Shown here: positions 34,559 to 42,856 of the stretch, in pieces
Layout of the letters: each line of letters begins with the position of its first letter
Position numbering within the stretch: position 1 is the stretch's first letter
Assembly: GCF_004795255.1 (NCBI RefSeq)
Contig: NZ_SSBQ01000002.1
Coordinates: 1,862,001-1,926,000 of the forward strand
Direction of reading: 5' to 3'
Source: Streptomyces sp. RKND-216
Lineage (GTDB): Bacteria; Actinomycetota; Actinomycetes; Streptomycetales; Streptomycetaceae
DNA length: 64,000 nucleotides
Notes under the pieces: model-generated
Told to the model about the DNA's origin: nothing
Seen by the model: only the letters and a program-made list of their open reading frames with translations
The model's database searches: none
Made by a program: the position numbers and the translations under genes

Positions 34559-35800
34559 ATGCCACAGCGCGAAACGGCCCACTGGAACCCGGACAAGGGC
34601 TATGTAGCGCTTCTCGGCTGGAGTCTCAACGCGGTGGAGGCCCTCGACCGGTTCGACCGGCGCTATGTCGTCGTGGCACCGGAATGGGCCGAGGAGTACT
34701 GCATCGAGCACGACATACCGTACGTGCCGTGGAACTTCGACCGGCTCAACGACCGCTCGATGGAGATCGCCGAGACGCTGCAGAAAGAGGGCGTCGACGT
34801 CGCCATCCCGCTGTTCGAGGAAACGGTGGAATGGGCCGGGGCGATCAATTCGGTCCTGCTGGACAATCCGCGTCTGTACGGTCAGGCCATGCTGCTGCGC
34901 GACAAGGCGCTGATGAAGCGCCGCGCCCAGCTCGGCGGCATCCGGGTCGGGATCTTCGAGGAGGCCCACGACCGGGACGACGTGATCCGCTTCCTCAAGC
35001 GCGTCAACCAGACTCTGCTCAAGCTGGACGGCGACCCGAACGACCCGATCCACCTCAAGGCGTTCGACAAGGCCGGATGCCTCGGGCACCGCGTCATCCG
35101 CACCCCGGACGAGGTCGACACGATTCCGGACGAGGAGTTCCCGGTCCTCATGGAGTCCCACCTCGACGGCTGGGAGTTCGCGGTCGAGGCGTGGGTGCAC
35201 AACGGGAAGATCAAGTTCCTCAACATCTCCGAGTACGTCACGCTCGGCTATTCGGTGTTCGTGCCGGCGACGCCGGAACTGGAGAAACACCGCGCGCAGA
35301 TCACGGCGCAGATCGAGAAGCTGATCAAGACGTTCGACATCGAATTCGGCTTCGTGCATCCGGAGTATTTCGTCACCAGTGACGGCGAGATGTACTTCGG
35401 GGAGGTCGCGTACCGGCCGCCGGGCTTCAAGGTGTTCGAACTGCTGGAGCGGGCCTACGGGTTCAACGCCTACCATGGCCTGGTCCTGGCCTTCGACCCG
35501 AAGACGACGGAGGAGGAGATCGACGCCTTCTTCCCGCGCGAGGTCGTCGACGCGTCCGGGGTCGCCGGCTGCTTCGGTGTCTACCCGCGCCGCCGCGTCG
35601 TCAGCGAACTGCAGATCCCCGAGGAGACCGAGGACGACGACTACTACGAGTCGCACGACCTCTCGACGCCGCTCGAGGAGACCGTCACCAAGCGGACCGC
35701 GTTCGGCACGCACTGGGGTCTGGTGTACTTCTTCGGCGATGACCCGTACCGGATGCGCGACCTGTTGAAGAAGCAGGAAGAGCTCGACTTCTACGTCTGA
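34559..35800 (+). CDS. ATP-grasp domain ligase of unknown substrate
   Basis: A 413-residue enzyme with carbamoyl-phosphate-synthase/biotin-carboxylase-like ATP-grasp architecture: an N-terminal pre-ATP-grasp fold (YVALLGWSLNAVEALDRF), a middle segment with LLRDKALMKRRAQLGG, then the nucleotide pocket VLMESHLDGWEFAVEAWVHN and metal-binding YFGEVAYRPPGFKVFELLER. The Glu and Arg of the usual ExNxR motif are kept (EVAYR), with Ala for Asn. Such enzymes form an acyl phosphate and join it to an amine or thiol. An acidic DDDYYESHD stretch lies near residue 360. It is 7 bases upstream of the papain-like gene, so the two are one unit. Substrates are unknown. Confidence 0.85.
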   Translation: MPQRETAHWNPDKGYVALLGWSLNAVEALDRFDRRYVVVAPEWAEEYCIEHDIPYVPWNFDRLNDRSMEIAETLQKEGVDVAIPLFEETVEWAGAINSVLLDNPRLYGQAMLLRDKALMKRRAQLGGIRVGIFEEAHDRDDVIRFLKRVNQTLLKLDGDPNDPIHLKAFDKAGCLGHRVIRTPDEVDTIPDEEFPVLMESHLDGWEFAVEAWVHNGKIKFLNISEYVTLGYSVFVPATPELEKHRAQITAQIEKLIKTFDIEFGFVHPEYFVTSDGEMYFGEVAYRPPGFKVFELLERAYGFNAYHGLVLAFDPKTTEEEIDAFFPREVVDASGVAGCFGVYPRRRVVSELQIPEETEDDDYYESHDLSTPLEETVTKRTAFGTHWGLVYFFGDDPYRMRDLLKKQEELDFYV

Positions 35801-35807
35801 CGGCCCC

Positions 35808-37877
35808 ATGGACGCAGGAGACCTACCCGAGGACGACCTAGTGGAACCGACCGTCGACGTCAACGGTGCGGCCACGACGCTGGACAAGCGCGTGACCTCA
35901 CTCGACGACGCCATCCAGGCCATGGCCGAGACCCGCGACTTCGGCAAGCACACGAAGCTGCGGCGGGTCCTGGAAGCACTGCGGCGGGTGCTCCTCCAAC
36001 CGGGCGGCGCCGCGGCGGTCCAGGCCAGGGCGCAGGCCATCGAGGAGGCCGGGCTCTTCCTGGAGACGGACTGGGCGTCCCCGGAAATCCTCATCCCGGC
36101 GCTGGTCGGCCCGAGCCTGCACAGCGGAGACGCGGACACCGTCGTCATGGAGGCGACCAGCGAGCTGCGGATGCTCGCGGTGGCCCGCGGCGACTACGCG
36201 CACCCGACGCTGCCCGCCGAGGACGCCCACCAGTTCCTGTCCCAGGTGCTGGCGACGAACCTGGAACTGCTGTTCACCCCGCCCGGCGAGGCGGAACGAA
36301 CCCGGCAGGGCCGGACCGCGCAGCTCGTCCGGGACCTTTTCCACCACCTCGCCGACGAGATCGGCTACGACAGCGTCCTGGACAACCTGGTCGACGAGAT
36401 CTGGCGGATCCTGCGCCAGCGCCCGATCCAGGTCGAGGCCGTGCAGTCGCTGATCACCCGGATCGCGGGCTACCGCGAAGACCCCGATGTGGATCTCGGC
36501 ACGACGTCGGGGCAGGGCATGGACAGGCTCATCACGAGCCTGTTCGGGACCACGGAGGCGTGCCGGGAGGACCCGGGCATCGACGTCTTCCGCTCGCGGC
36601 TCGAGGCGATGGACAACGGCGGCCTGCAGTACGAGGCGACGGGTTTCGCGCGGGCGATGCACGACACCGGTCTGGTGTCGCCCTACCACGCCGAACTCCT
36701 CCGGTTCCTCCTGCGCGAGAGCGACTACCTCGTCGGGGAGGCGCTCGGGCTGTCCGACACCGGCCGCAACTGCCTGATGCGCTACAGCCCCCTGGTGCAC
36801 CGGCTGATCGAGGTGGCCGTGCACCCGCAGACCGCGCAGTGCATCTACGGGCTGGCCTTGCTGCTCGACCGCGGCATCCTCTACGAGCCGCCGATCGTGC
36901 CCGCGCTGTGGCGCCAGCTGGCGCTCGCACTCTCCCCGGTCGCGCGGGAGCGGTTGACGACGGTGTTCGGCGACGTGCCGGGGCCGGAGGCGCGGCTGGT
37001 CGCGGGGGTGCTCTCGATGCTGGGCCAGCCGCTCGGCGTCGGCCAGGGCGACAACCCGACCTGCCAGTCGGCCCGTGCGTTGTCGATGTGGTCCTACAAC
37101 GACCCGGACTACCTGCTGCAGATGGTCGTCTGGGCGGCCCGCGACGACGAGATCATCATGCACTTCGAGGGGCAGCCGATCTCGTCGAAGGAGAGCGGGT
37201 CCGGAGTCGCGACCACGCTGCCGATGGACCTGGACCCCGTGTCGCTGATCGCGGTACCGCACCTGGACCGGATCTACGCCGAGATGGGGCGGCGCTGCGC
37301 CACGCGGCCGGGGGACCCGCACCGATGGGTCAACCCCGAGTTCCATGGCTGGTGGTCGGCCCGCGGATTCCACATCAACGTGGACGTCGCGACCGGGAAC
37401 CTGCTCGACCTCGACGAGTTCCTGCGGCAGTTCCACGCCAGCTACCACCCGTCCTTCAACGGCGACCAGCCGCTGATCCATCCGCAGCCCGCCGGCGTCG
37501 CGGTCACCGACAGCGCGGCCCGCTACGTCGGCTGGCACGCGATCACGATCCTGCGGGTCGCGCCGGACCCGCAGGACGTCATGCGGGTGTACTTCTACAA
37601 CCCGAACAACGACAGCGGCCAGGACTGGGGCGACGGCGTCGTCGTCTCCACCGCGGGCAACGGCGAGCGGTTCGGCGAGGCCTCGCTGCCGTTCGACCAG
37701 TTCGCGTCGCGGCTCTACATCTTCCACGCCGACCCGCTCGAGCACGGCGAACCGGAGCGAGTGCCCGCCGAGGACGTCGCGCGGATCGTCGGCTACGTCG
37801 AGCGCAGCTGGGGCGGCGACCGGCTCCCCGCGGGCACGCTGCAAGCACTCGGAGGCCCCCCGACGCTGGAGGCCTGA
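35808..37877 (+). CDS. Large protein with C-terminal papain-like Cys-His-Asn domain
   Basis: A 689-residue protein of no family I recognise. Residues 1 to about 400 are helix-rich with no catalytic motif (TLDKRVTSLDDAIQAMAET; LRRVLEALRRVLLQPGG). The C-terminal third looks like a papain-type cysteine hydrolase: GVGQGDNPTCQSARALSMW gives an oxyanion Gln413 and Cys419, GWHAITILRV gives His577, and VYFYNPNNDSGQDWG gives Asn598 before a Gly-rich Trp strand. There is no signal peptide or membrane segment. ATG 35808 is used; GTG 35841, better placed after GAGGA, is an alternative. Paired with the ATP-grasp gene it may remove or transfer what the ligase attaches. That is inference. Confidence 0.75.
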   Translation: MDAGDLPEDDLVEPTVDVNGAATTLDKRVTSLDDAIQAMAETRDFGKHTKLRRVLEALRRVLLQPGGAAAVQARAQAIEEAGLFLETDWASPEILIPALVGPSLHSGDADTVVMEATSELRMLAVARGDYAHPTLPAEDAHQFLSQVLATNLELLFTPPGEAERTRQGRTAQLVRDLFHHLADEIGYDSVLDNLVDEIWRILRQRPIQVEAVQSLITRIAGYREDPDVDLGTTSGQGMDRLITSLFGTTEACREDPGIDVFRSRLEAMDNGGLQYEATGFARAMHDTGLVSPYHAELLRFLLRESDYLVGEALGLSDTGRNCLMRYSPLVHRLIEVAVHPQTAQCIYGLALLLDRGILYEPPIVPALWRQLALALSPVARERLTTVFGDVPGPEARLVAGVLSMLGQPLGVGQGDNPTCQSARALSMWSYNDPDYLLQMVVWAARDDEIIMHFEGQPISSKESGSGVATTLPMDLDPVSLIAVPHLDRIYAEMGRRCATRPGDPHRWVNPEFHGWWSARGFHINVDVATGNLLDLDEFLRQFHASYHPSFNGDQPLIHPQPAGVAVTDSAARYVGWHAITILRVAPDPQDVMRVYFYNPNNDSGQDWGDGVVVSTAGNGERFGEASLPFDQFASRLYIFHADPLEHGEPERVPAEDVARIVGYVERSWGGDRLPAGTLQALGGPPTLEA

Positions 37878-37911
37878 GACCCCACGCCGTCCACGACGGT
37901 CTCGTCGGCGC

Positions 37912-37941
37912 GGCCCTTCGATCAGGCCTGGTCGAAGGGCC
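37912..37941. terminator. Bidirectional hairpin after the papain-like gene
   Basis: GGCCCTTCGA (37912-37921) pairs perfectly with TCGAAGGGCC (37932-37941) around a 10-base loop, with flanking GCGG/CCGC. It lies between convergent transcription units (papain-like gene and modBC). Confidence 0.75.
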
Positions 37942-38077
37942 ACCGCGGGGATCCACGGAACTGCCGACACGGCCCCGGAGCCGACATCTCGCGGAATTCA
38001 TACTGCTCGCCGCCTGGCAGACGTGCGTCCGGGGCCCGGTGAGGCCCGGCGTCTCGAAGGCGGTTTCAGCGGCCGCA

Positions 38078-40117
38078 TCAGAGGGGGACGAGTGTGGTCT
38101 CGGTGGCCTTGACGACGGCCCAGACGCGGGTGCCGTCGGCGAGGTCGAGTTCGGCGGCGGCCTGCGGGGTGATCTCGGCGACGAGGTCGGGGGTCGCGTC
38201 GGTGGTGAGGAGGACGCGGGTGCGGCTTCCGGACGCGGTGAGTTCGCGGACGGTGCCGTGCCAGGCGTTGCGGGGGCTTCCGTGCGGCCGTTCGCGGTGG
38301 AGCGCGACGGCTTCGGGCGGGATGATGGCGAGGGCCTCCTCGCCCGCGGGGAGCGGGTCGGCGACGTGCAGGCGTCCGCCGTCCCGGGTGGCGAGGCCGG
38401 TGGCGGTGGTGGTTCCGGTCCAGGCGTTGCGGCCGAGCATGCGGGCGACCCAGGGGGAGCGCGGCGAGCGCGTGAGTTCGGTGGGCGGCGCGTCCTGGAT
38501 CAGCCGTCCTTCCTCGATCACGAGGACGCGGTCGGCGAGGGACACGGCTTCGACGGGGTCGTGGGTGACGATCAGGCAGACGCCGCCGAACGCCGCGAGG
38601 TGACTGCGCAGGGCGTGCCGGACGCGGGCGCGGGTGGTCTGGTCCAGGGCGGCGAGGGGTTCGTCGAGCAGCAGCAGGCGGGGCCGGGCGGCGAGGGCGC
38701 GGGCGAGGGCGACGCGGCCGGCCTGGCCGCCGGAGAGGCGGCCGGGCCTGCGGTGCGCGAGGTCGCCGACGCCCAGGTGGTCGAGCCACTGCCGGGCGTG
38801 GCGCCGGGCCTCGGTCCGCGGGACGCCGTGCGCACGCAGCCCGTAGGCGGTGTTGCCCAGCGCGGTGAGGTGGGGGAAGAGGGCGCCGTCCTGCGGGACC
38901 CAGGCGATGTCACGGCGGTGGGGGGCCGTGCCGGTGACGTCGCGGTCGCCGAGGCGGATGTCGGCGTGGGCGCGGGAGGTGAGACCGAGCAGGGCGCGCA
39001 GGAGGGTGGTCTTCCCGGCTCCGTTGGGGCCGACGACGGCCAGGGTCGTGCCGCCGGGGGCGTCCAGCGTCACGTGGTTGAAGCCGGTGACGCGGGCCTG
39101 GAGGGAGTAGTCCCGGCGCGGGTCGGAGGGCGGTGCGCCCTGGGCGACCGAAGGGAGACCGGGGTCGGGTTCGCCCGTGGTCGGGGGCGGCTGCTGGACG
39201 CGGGCACGGGGGGTTCCGGTCCAGCGGCCGCGGAGCGCGACGAGCACCCCCATGGCGATGACCAGCAGCAGCAGGGAGACCGAGGTGGCGGTCTCGGGCT
39301 GTCCCTGGAGCAGCAGGTAGACCTTGAGCGGCAGGGTCTGCGTCGTGCCGGGGAGGTTGCCGGCGAAGGTGATCGTCGCGCCGAACTCGCCCAGTGCCCG
39401 GGCCCACGTCAGGGCCGCTCCGGCCAGCAGCCCGGGGGCGACCATGGGGAGGGTGACGGTGACGAACACCCGGACAGGGGTGGCGCCGAGCGAGGCGGCG
39501 GTCTCCTCGTAGCGGGGGCGGAGCCCGCCGATCGCACCTTCCAGGCTGATGACGAGGAAGGGCATGGCGACGAACGTCGCGGCGACCACGGCCCCGGCGG
39601 TGGAGAAGGGCAGCGTGACGCCGAAAGTGTCGTACAGCCACGGGCCGAGGAGGCCGCGGCGCCCGAAGGCCAGCAGCAGTGCCACTCCGCCCACGGTGGG
39701 GGGCAGCACCATGGGCAGCAGGACGAGCGAGCGGACGACGGCCTTGCCGGGGAACCGTGCGCGCGCCAGCAGCCAGGCGAGGGGAACGCCGAGGAGCAGC
39801 GACAGTCCGAGGGCCGAGCAGGAGACCAGCAGCGACAGGCGCAGCGCCTGCGTGGTCGCGGGTGCGGTGAGGTTCGCGGCGAGGTCCGGCCACGGGGTGC
39901 GGGCGAGGATGCCGACGAGCGGCAGGGCCAGGAATCCCACCGCCAGCAGGGCGGGCACGGCGAGCAGGGCGGGGGCTCCGGTGCCGGGCGGGCGGTGCCT
40001 CGCGCCCCCGGCCCACCGCCGTGTGGGCCGGTCCGTCCCGCCCGGCTCCGGGCGCCGCGAACCCTCGCCCGTCCCCCCGGAACGGACGGGCGCGGCGGCG
40101 CGGTGGGGGCGTTTCAC
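38078..40117 (-). CDS. modBC: Molybdate ABC transporter, fused permease and ATPase (ModB-ModC)
   Basis: A 679-residue fusion. Residues about 45-300 are the ModB permease with five or six helices and the EAA-like loop (YEETAASLGATPVRVFVTVT). After a Pro-rich linker (about 310-340) comes the ModC ATPase: Walker A GPNGAGKTT, signature LSGGQAGRVALARAL, Walker B LLLLDEPLAALD, and H-loop VTHDPVEA. A TOBE domain ends the protein (about 610-679; AEITPQAAAELDLADGTRVW), as in ModC. The GTG start overlaps the modA stop by three bases (40115-40116), so translation is coupled. It imports molybdate (possibly tungstate) for molybdenum-cofactor enzymes. The fusion halves the usual subunit number. Confidence 0.9.
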   Translation of the reverse strand: MKRPHRAAAPVRSGGTGEGSRRPEPGGTDRPTRRWAGGARHRPPGTGAPALLAVPALLAVGFLALPLVGILARTPWPDLAANLTAPATTQALRLSLLVSCSALGLSLLLGVPLAWLLARARFPGKAVVRSLVLLPMVLPPTVGGVALLLAFGRRGLLGPWLYDTFGVTLPFSTAGAVVAATFVAMPFLVISLEGAIGGLRPRYEETAASLGATPVRVFVTVTLPMVAPGLLAGAALTWARALGEFGATITFAGNLPGTTQTLPLKVYLLLQGQPETATSVSLLLLVIAMGVLVALRGRWTGTPRARVQQPPPTTGEPDPGLPSVAQGAPPSDPRRDYSLQARVTGFNHVTLDAPGGTTLAVVGPNGAGKTTLLRALLGLTSRAHADIRLGDRDVTGTAPHRRDIAWVPQDGALFPHLTALGNTAYGLRAHGVPRTEARRHARQWLDHLGVGDLAHRRPGRLSGGQAGRVALARALAARPRLLLLDEPLAALDQTTRARVRHALRSHLAAFGGVCLIVTHDPVEAVSLADRVLVIEEGRLIQDAPPTELTRSPRSPWVARMLGRNAWTGTTTATGLATRDGGRLHVADPLPAGEEALAIIPPEAVALHRERPHGSPRNAWHGTVRELTASGSRTRVLLTTDATPDLVAEITPQAAAELDLADGTRVWAVVKATETTLVPL

Positions 40118-40902
40118 GGCTTCTGGAAGCCTGCTTCACGGAGGATCCGCTGAGCCTTTGGACCTGTCAGCCATTCGACGAACTCCCCTGCGGCTTCGGC
40201 GTGTTCGGAGGATTTCAGGCCGGCGACGGGATAGGTCGCGATCTCGTTCCGGGCGTCCGGCACCGTCACCGCGTCGACCGTGTCGGGGGAGGTCGCGGCG
40301 TCGGTCTGGTAGACGAGTCCGGCATCGGCCTCGCCGAGTTCGACCTTGGACAGGACCGCGCGCACGTCGGTCTCCCTGGAGACGGGCTTCACCCGCAGGT
40401 CCTGCCGCCGGAGGACCTGCTCGCTGTAGTCGCCCACCGGGACCTCCGGTGCGGCCAGGACGACCTTGAGTCCGGGGTCCGCCAGGTCCTCCAGCGCGTC
40501 GATGTCCTCCGGGTTGCCCTCCCGGGTCACGATCACCAGCCGGTTCCGGGCGAAGACCACCGGTTCCGCGGTGTCGTCCCGCACGCGGTCCATGGTCTCG
40601 GTGTTGGCGGTCGCCAGCACGTCCGCGGGCGCCCCTTGCGAGACCTGCGCGGCGAGGACCTGCGAGCCGGCGAAGGAGAAGGTGACGTCCGTGCCGGGGT
40701 GCGTCCTCTCGTACCTCGCCCCGGCGGCCTGGAACACGTCGGTCAGCGACGCGGCCGCCAGTACCGTGATCTTTTTCTTCGCCGGGCGGCCGTCGCCGGT
40801 GCCCCAGCCCCCGGTGCCACCACCGCACGCGGTGAGCAGCACCAGCAGAGAGGCTGTCAGCAGTGCGGCGGCGGTGCGCCGCCCGGAGGGGGAAGAGGGC
40901 AT
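40114..40902 (-). CDS. modA: Molybdate-binding lipoprotein
   Basis: A 262-residue ModA. The lipoprotein signal ends LLVLLTACGGG. The mature domain begins ITVLAAASLTDVFQAAGARY, the hallmark of molybdate-binding proteins, with FSFAGSQVLAAQVSQGAPAD contributing oxyanion-binding Ser residues and EADAGLVYQTDAATS the C-terminal ligand region with the conserved Tyr. ATG 40902 has AAGGAG about 8 bases upstream. It captures molybdate outside the cell and delivers it to the fused ModBC protein, whose gene overlaps its 3' end. Confidence 0.93.
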   Translation of the reverse strand: MPSSPSGRRTAAALLTASLLVLLTACGGGTGGWGTGDGRPAKKKITVLAAASLTDVFQAAGARYERTHPGTDVTFSFAGSQVLAAQVSQGAPADVLATANTETMDRVRDDTAEPVVFARNRLVIVTREGNPEDIDALEDLADPGLKVVLAAPEVPVGDYSEQVLRRQDLRVKPVSRETDVRAVLSKVELGEADAGLVYQTDAATSPDTVDAVTVPDARNEIATYPVAGLKSSEHAEAAGEFVEWLTGPKAQRILREAGFQKP

Positions 40903-41018
40903 CGATCGGCTCCTTCGCGGGGAGGTCGGGAGGCCCGGTGCGGGCCGCGTGCGTGTCGGGGAGGTGCGGGGAGCCGGCTCAGGGGCGGCCGGACGCAACC
41001 GGGGACCGTGCTGCGGGT

Positions 41019-41438
41019 TCAGCCGCGGTCGATGTGCACGCTGGTCGACTTGACGCGGGCGGTGGCCCGCATGCCGACCTCGAGGCCCAGTTCCTCGACG
41101 GCCTCCCGGGTCACCAGGGAGACGAGCCGGTGTGGGCCGGCCTGGATCTCCACCTGCGCCGCCACGTCGCCGAGCCGGACGGAGGTGATGATGCCGGGGA
41201 AGGCGTTGCGGGTGGAGGTGAAGGGCTCCTCCTCGTCCTGACCGCTCTGGCCCCCCTGACCCCCCTGGCCGTTCTGGGCGACCTCGATCGCGAAGGCCGC
41301 CAGGTCCCGGCCGTCGACGAGACGGCGTCCGGACGCGTCGCGGTGGGTCGCGACCCGGCCGGCGTCCGCCCAGCGGCGTGCGGTGTCGGGGCTGACACCC
41401 AGCAGCCGCGCCGCCTGACCGATCGTGTAGGACTGCAT
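41019..41438 (-). CDS. HTH-TOBE molybdate-responsive regulator
   Basis: A 139-residue protein with an N-terminal MerR/excisionase-type helix-turn-helix (YTIGQAARLLGVSPDTARRW), a Gln/Gly linker (NGQGGQGGQSGQ) and a C-terminal TOBE (Mop) domain (NAFPGIITSVRLGDVAAQVE, then LVTREAVEELGLEVGMRATA) that binds molybdate or tungstate. This is the actinobacterial counterpart of ModE, which has a different HTH. It lies upstream of modA on the same strand, so it probably represses modA-modBC when molybdate is plentiful. ATG 41438 gives a complete HTH. Confidence 0.88.
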   Translation of the reverse strand: MQSYTIGQAARLLGVSPDTARRWADAGRVATHRDASGRRLVDGRDLAAFAIEVAQNGQGGQGGQSGQDEEEPFTSTRNAFPGIITSVRLGDVAAQVEIQAGPHRLVSLVTREAVEELGLEVGMRATARVKSTSVHIDRG

Positions 41439-41800
41439 ATGCCTCACACTAGGCCCCACAGCCTCGCATCTGCAAGACAGTCTCGCGTTTTCCATAGCAG
41501 GTGCACAGGCAACGGAGAGTGGATCTGAAGGAACCGCCGATGCCCTGACCGGCATCCGGGTGGCGCTTTCGGGCGCGCCTGTCAACAGGCTGCCCGGCAC
41601 CGCCGTCACGGCACCCGTCAAGGCCACCGGCTTGTCGCGCGCGATGACCGGGTGACCGGCACCCCGGGCGCCCCGGCCCGGTGAGCCGAGATCACGACCC
41701 GACGAGCCCGACGAGCCCGACGAGCACAGCCGAGCCGACCCCTTGCCCTGCCTATCGAGATTCGATAGGTTCCCATCGCACTTCGATCGAAGGAGTGGGG
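41439..41800. other. Divergent intergenic region, about 360 bases
   Basis: It separates the HTH-TOBE gene (reverse) from the DUF2975 gene (forward). No gene is seen. It holds a 9-bp tandem repeat (three units of GACGAGCCC or GACGAGCAC at 41701-41727) and a palindrome at 41751-41769 described separately. The stretch 41520-41690 has no clear structure. Confidence 0.6.
41751..41769. promoter_or_regulatory. Perfect palindrome CCTATCGA-GAT-TCGATAGG, probable operator
   Basis: Eight-base arms are perfectly complementary around a 3-base spacer, 31 bases before the DUF2975 start, with a second partial ATCG-CGAT pair (CTTCGATCGAAG) just after it. Position suggests it is the promoter/operator of the DUF2975-XRE pair, perhaps bound by the XRE protein. 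Confidence 0.6.
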
Positions 41801-42292
41801 ATGGGCAAGCTGACGGTGCTGGCACTGCGGGTGGTGATCGTGTCGCTCCTGGCCGGGTCGGTGGGCGTGCAGACCGTGATGGCCACGCTGCTGGCCGCCG
41901 ACCTGGACGAGGCCGGCCTGGCGGACCGGCGCGTTCCGGTGGTCGTGATCGTGGTGCTCGGCGTCGTGGCGGCGCAGACCGTTTTGGCCTGCGTGTGGCG
42001 GCTGGTGACGATGATGCGCCGCGGGACAGTGTTCTCCCCCGCCGCCTTCCGGTACGTCGACGTGGTGATCGGCGCCTTCACGGCCGCCGCCCTGCTGGTG
42101 TGCACGCTGGGCGCCGTTCTCGCGCCGGGCGAGGAGGTGGCGCCGGGCCTCGTGCTGCTGCTGGGCGGGGTCGCCCTCGGGGTCCTGGCGGTGGCACTGA
42201 TCGTGCTGGTGCTGCGGATGCTGCTGGCGCAGGCGGTCGCGCGCGACGTCGAAGCGTCGCAGATGCAGGCCGAACTCGACGAGGTGATCTGA
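41801..42292 (+). CDS. DUF2975 four-helix membrane protein
   Basis: A 163-residue protein with four transmembrane segments (LRVVIVSLLAGSVGVQTVMA, VVVIVVLGVVAAQTVLACVW, VVIGAFTAAALLVCTLGAVL, VLLLGGVALGVLAVALIVLV) and RRGTVFSPAAFRYVDVV between helices 2 and 3, typical of DUF2975. Such proteins are nearly always followed by a small Cro/C1-type regulator, as here; their stop and start codons overlap (TGATG). The function is unknown. AAGGAG precedes ATG 41801. Confidence 0.9.
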   Translation: MGKLTVLALRVVIVSLLAGSVGVQTVMATLLAADLDEAGLADRRVPVVVIVVLGVVAAQTVLACVWRLVTMMRRGTVFSPAAFRYVDVVIGAFTAAALLVCTLGAVLAPGEEVAPGLVLLLGGVALGVLAVALIVLVLRMLLAQAVARDVEASQMQAELDEVI

Positions 42293-42753
42293 TGCCGATC
42301 GTCGTCGACGTCGACGTGATGCTCGCCCGCCGCAAGATGTCCGTCGGAGAGCTCGCGGAGCGCGTCGGCATCACCCCGGCCAACCTGGCGGTGCTGAAGA
42401 ACGGCCGCGCGAAGGCGGTGCGCTTCTCGACGCTCGCGGCGCTCTGCGAGGTACTGGCCTGCCAGCCGGGCGACCTGCTGCGCTGGGAGGCGGACCGGAC
42501 CGACCAGACTGAGCATGCCGACCAGGCCGAGCACACCGACACAGCCGATGCAGCCGACGGCGGAGCGGCGGGCCGGACGGACGCGGCCGCCGGGGACGCA
42601 CACCGCTCGGACGGGCCGCAGCCGGCCGCGTCCTCTTCGGCGACCGTTCCTTCCCCGACGCCCCCGCCCCCGGCCCCGGCCCCGGCCGGCACCCTTCCCT
42701 CCGCGGCGGCCGGACACCCGCCTGACGACCCCCCGGGTCCGGACAGGTCCTAG
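42292..42753 (+). CDS. XRE-family (YozG-like) helix-turn-helix regulator with long disordered tail
   Basis: A 153-residue protein. Residues 1-70 form a compact XRE domain (VDVMLARRKMSVGELAERVG, ITPANLAVLKNGRAKAVRFS, VLACQPGDLLRW). The remaining 80 residues are low complexity: acidic/His repeats (TDQTEHADQAEHTD) then Pro/Ala-rich sequence. Typical YozG-like proteins end soon after the HTH, so the tail is an addition. Its ATG overlaps the DUF2975 stop by one base. It probably represses its own operon through the palindrome at 41751-41769. Confidence 0.85.
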   Translation: MPIVVDVDVMLARRKMSVGELAERVGITPANLAVLKNGRAKAVRFSTLAALCEVLACQPGDLLRWEADRTDQTEHADQAEHTDTADAADGGAAGRTDAAAGDAHRSDGPQPAASSSATVPSPTPPPPAPAPAGTLPSAAAGHPPDDPPGPDRS

Positions 42754-42856
42754 GCGGACGACCGGAGGTGGGGTCGAAGCACTGTTCGGGCGGGGCGCGC
42801 GACAGTACCCTGTGCGCCAGTGACGGAGTGTCACCAACGGGCACGGAGGCGCGCGC

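Noticed and set aside
36560..40153. Long forward open frame running through the papain-like gene into the mod locus
   Set aside because: It overlaps two convergent genes with clear motifs and a terminator; its translation is Arg/Gly/Ala-rich with no domain.
41701..41727. 9-bp GACGAGCCC repeats as binding iterons
   Set aside because: Only three short G/C-rich units with no initiator or plasmid gene nearby; more likely simple slippage.
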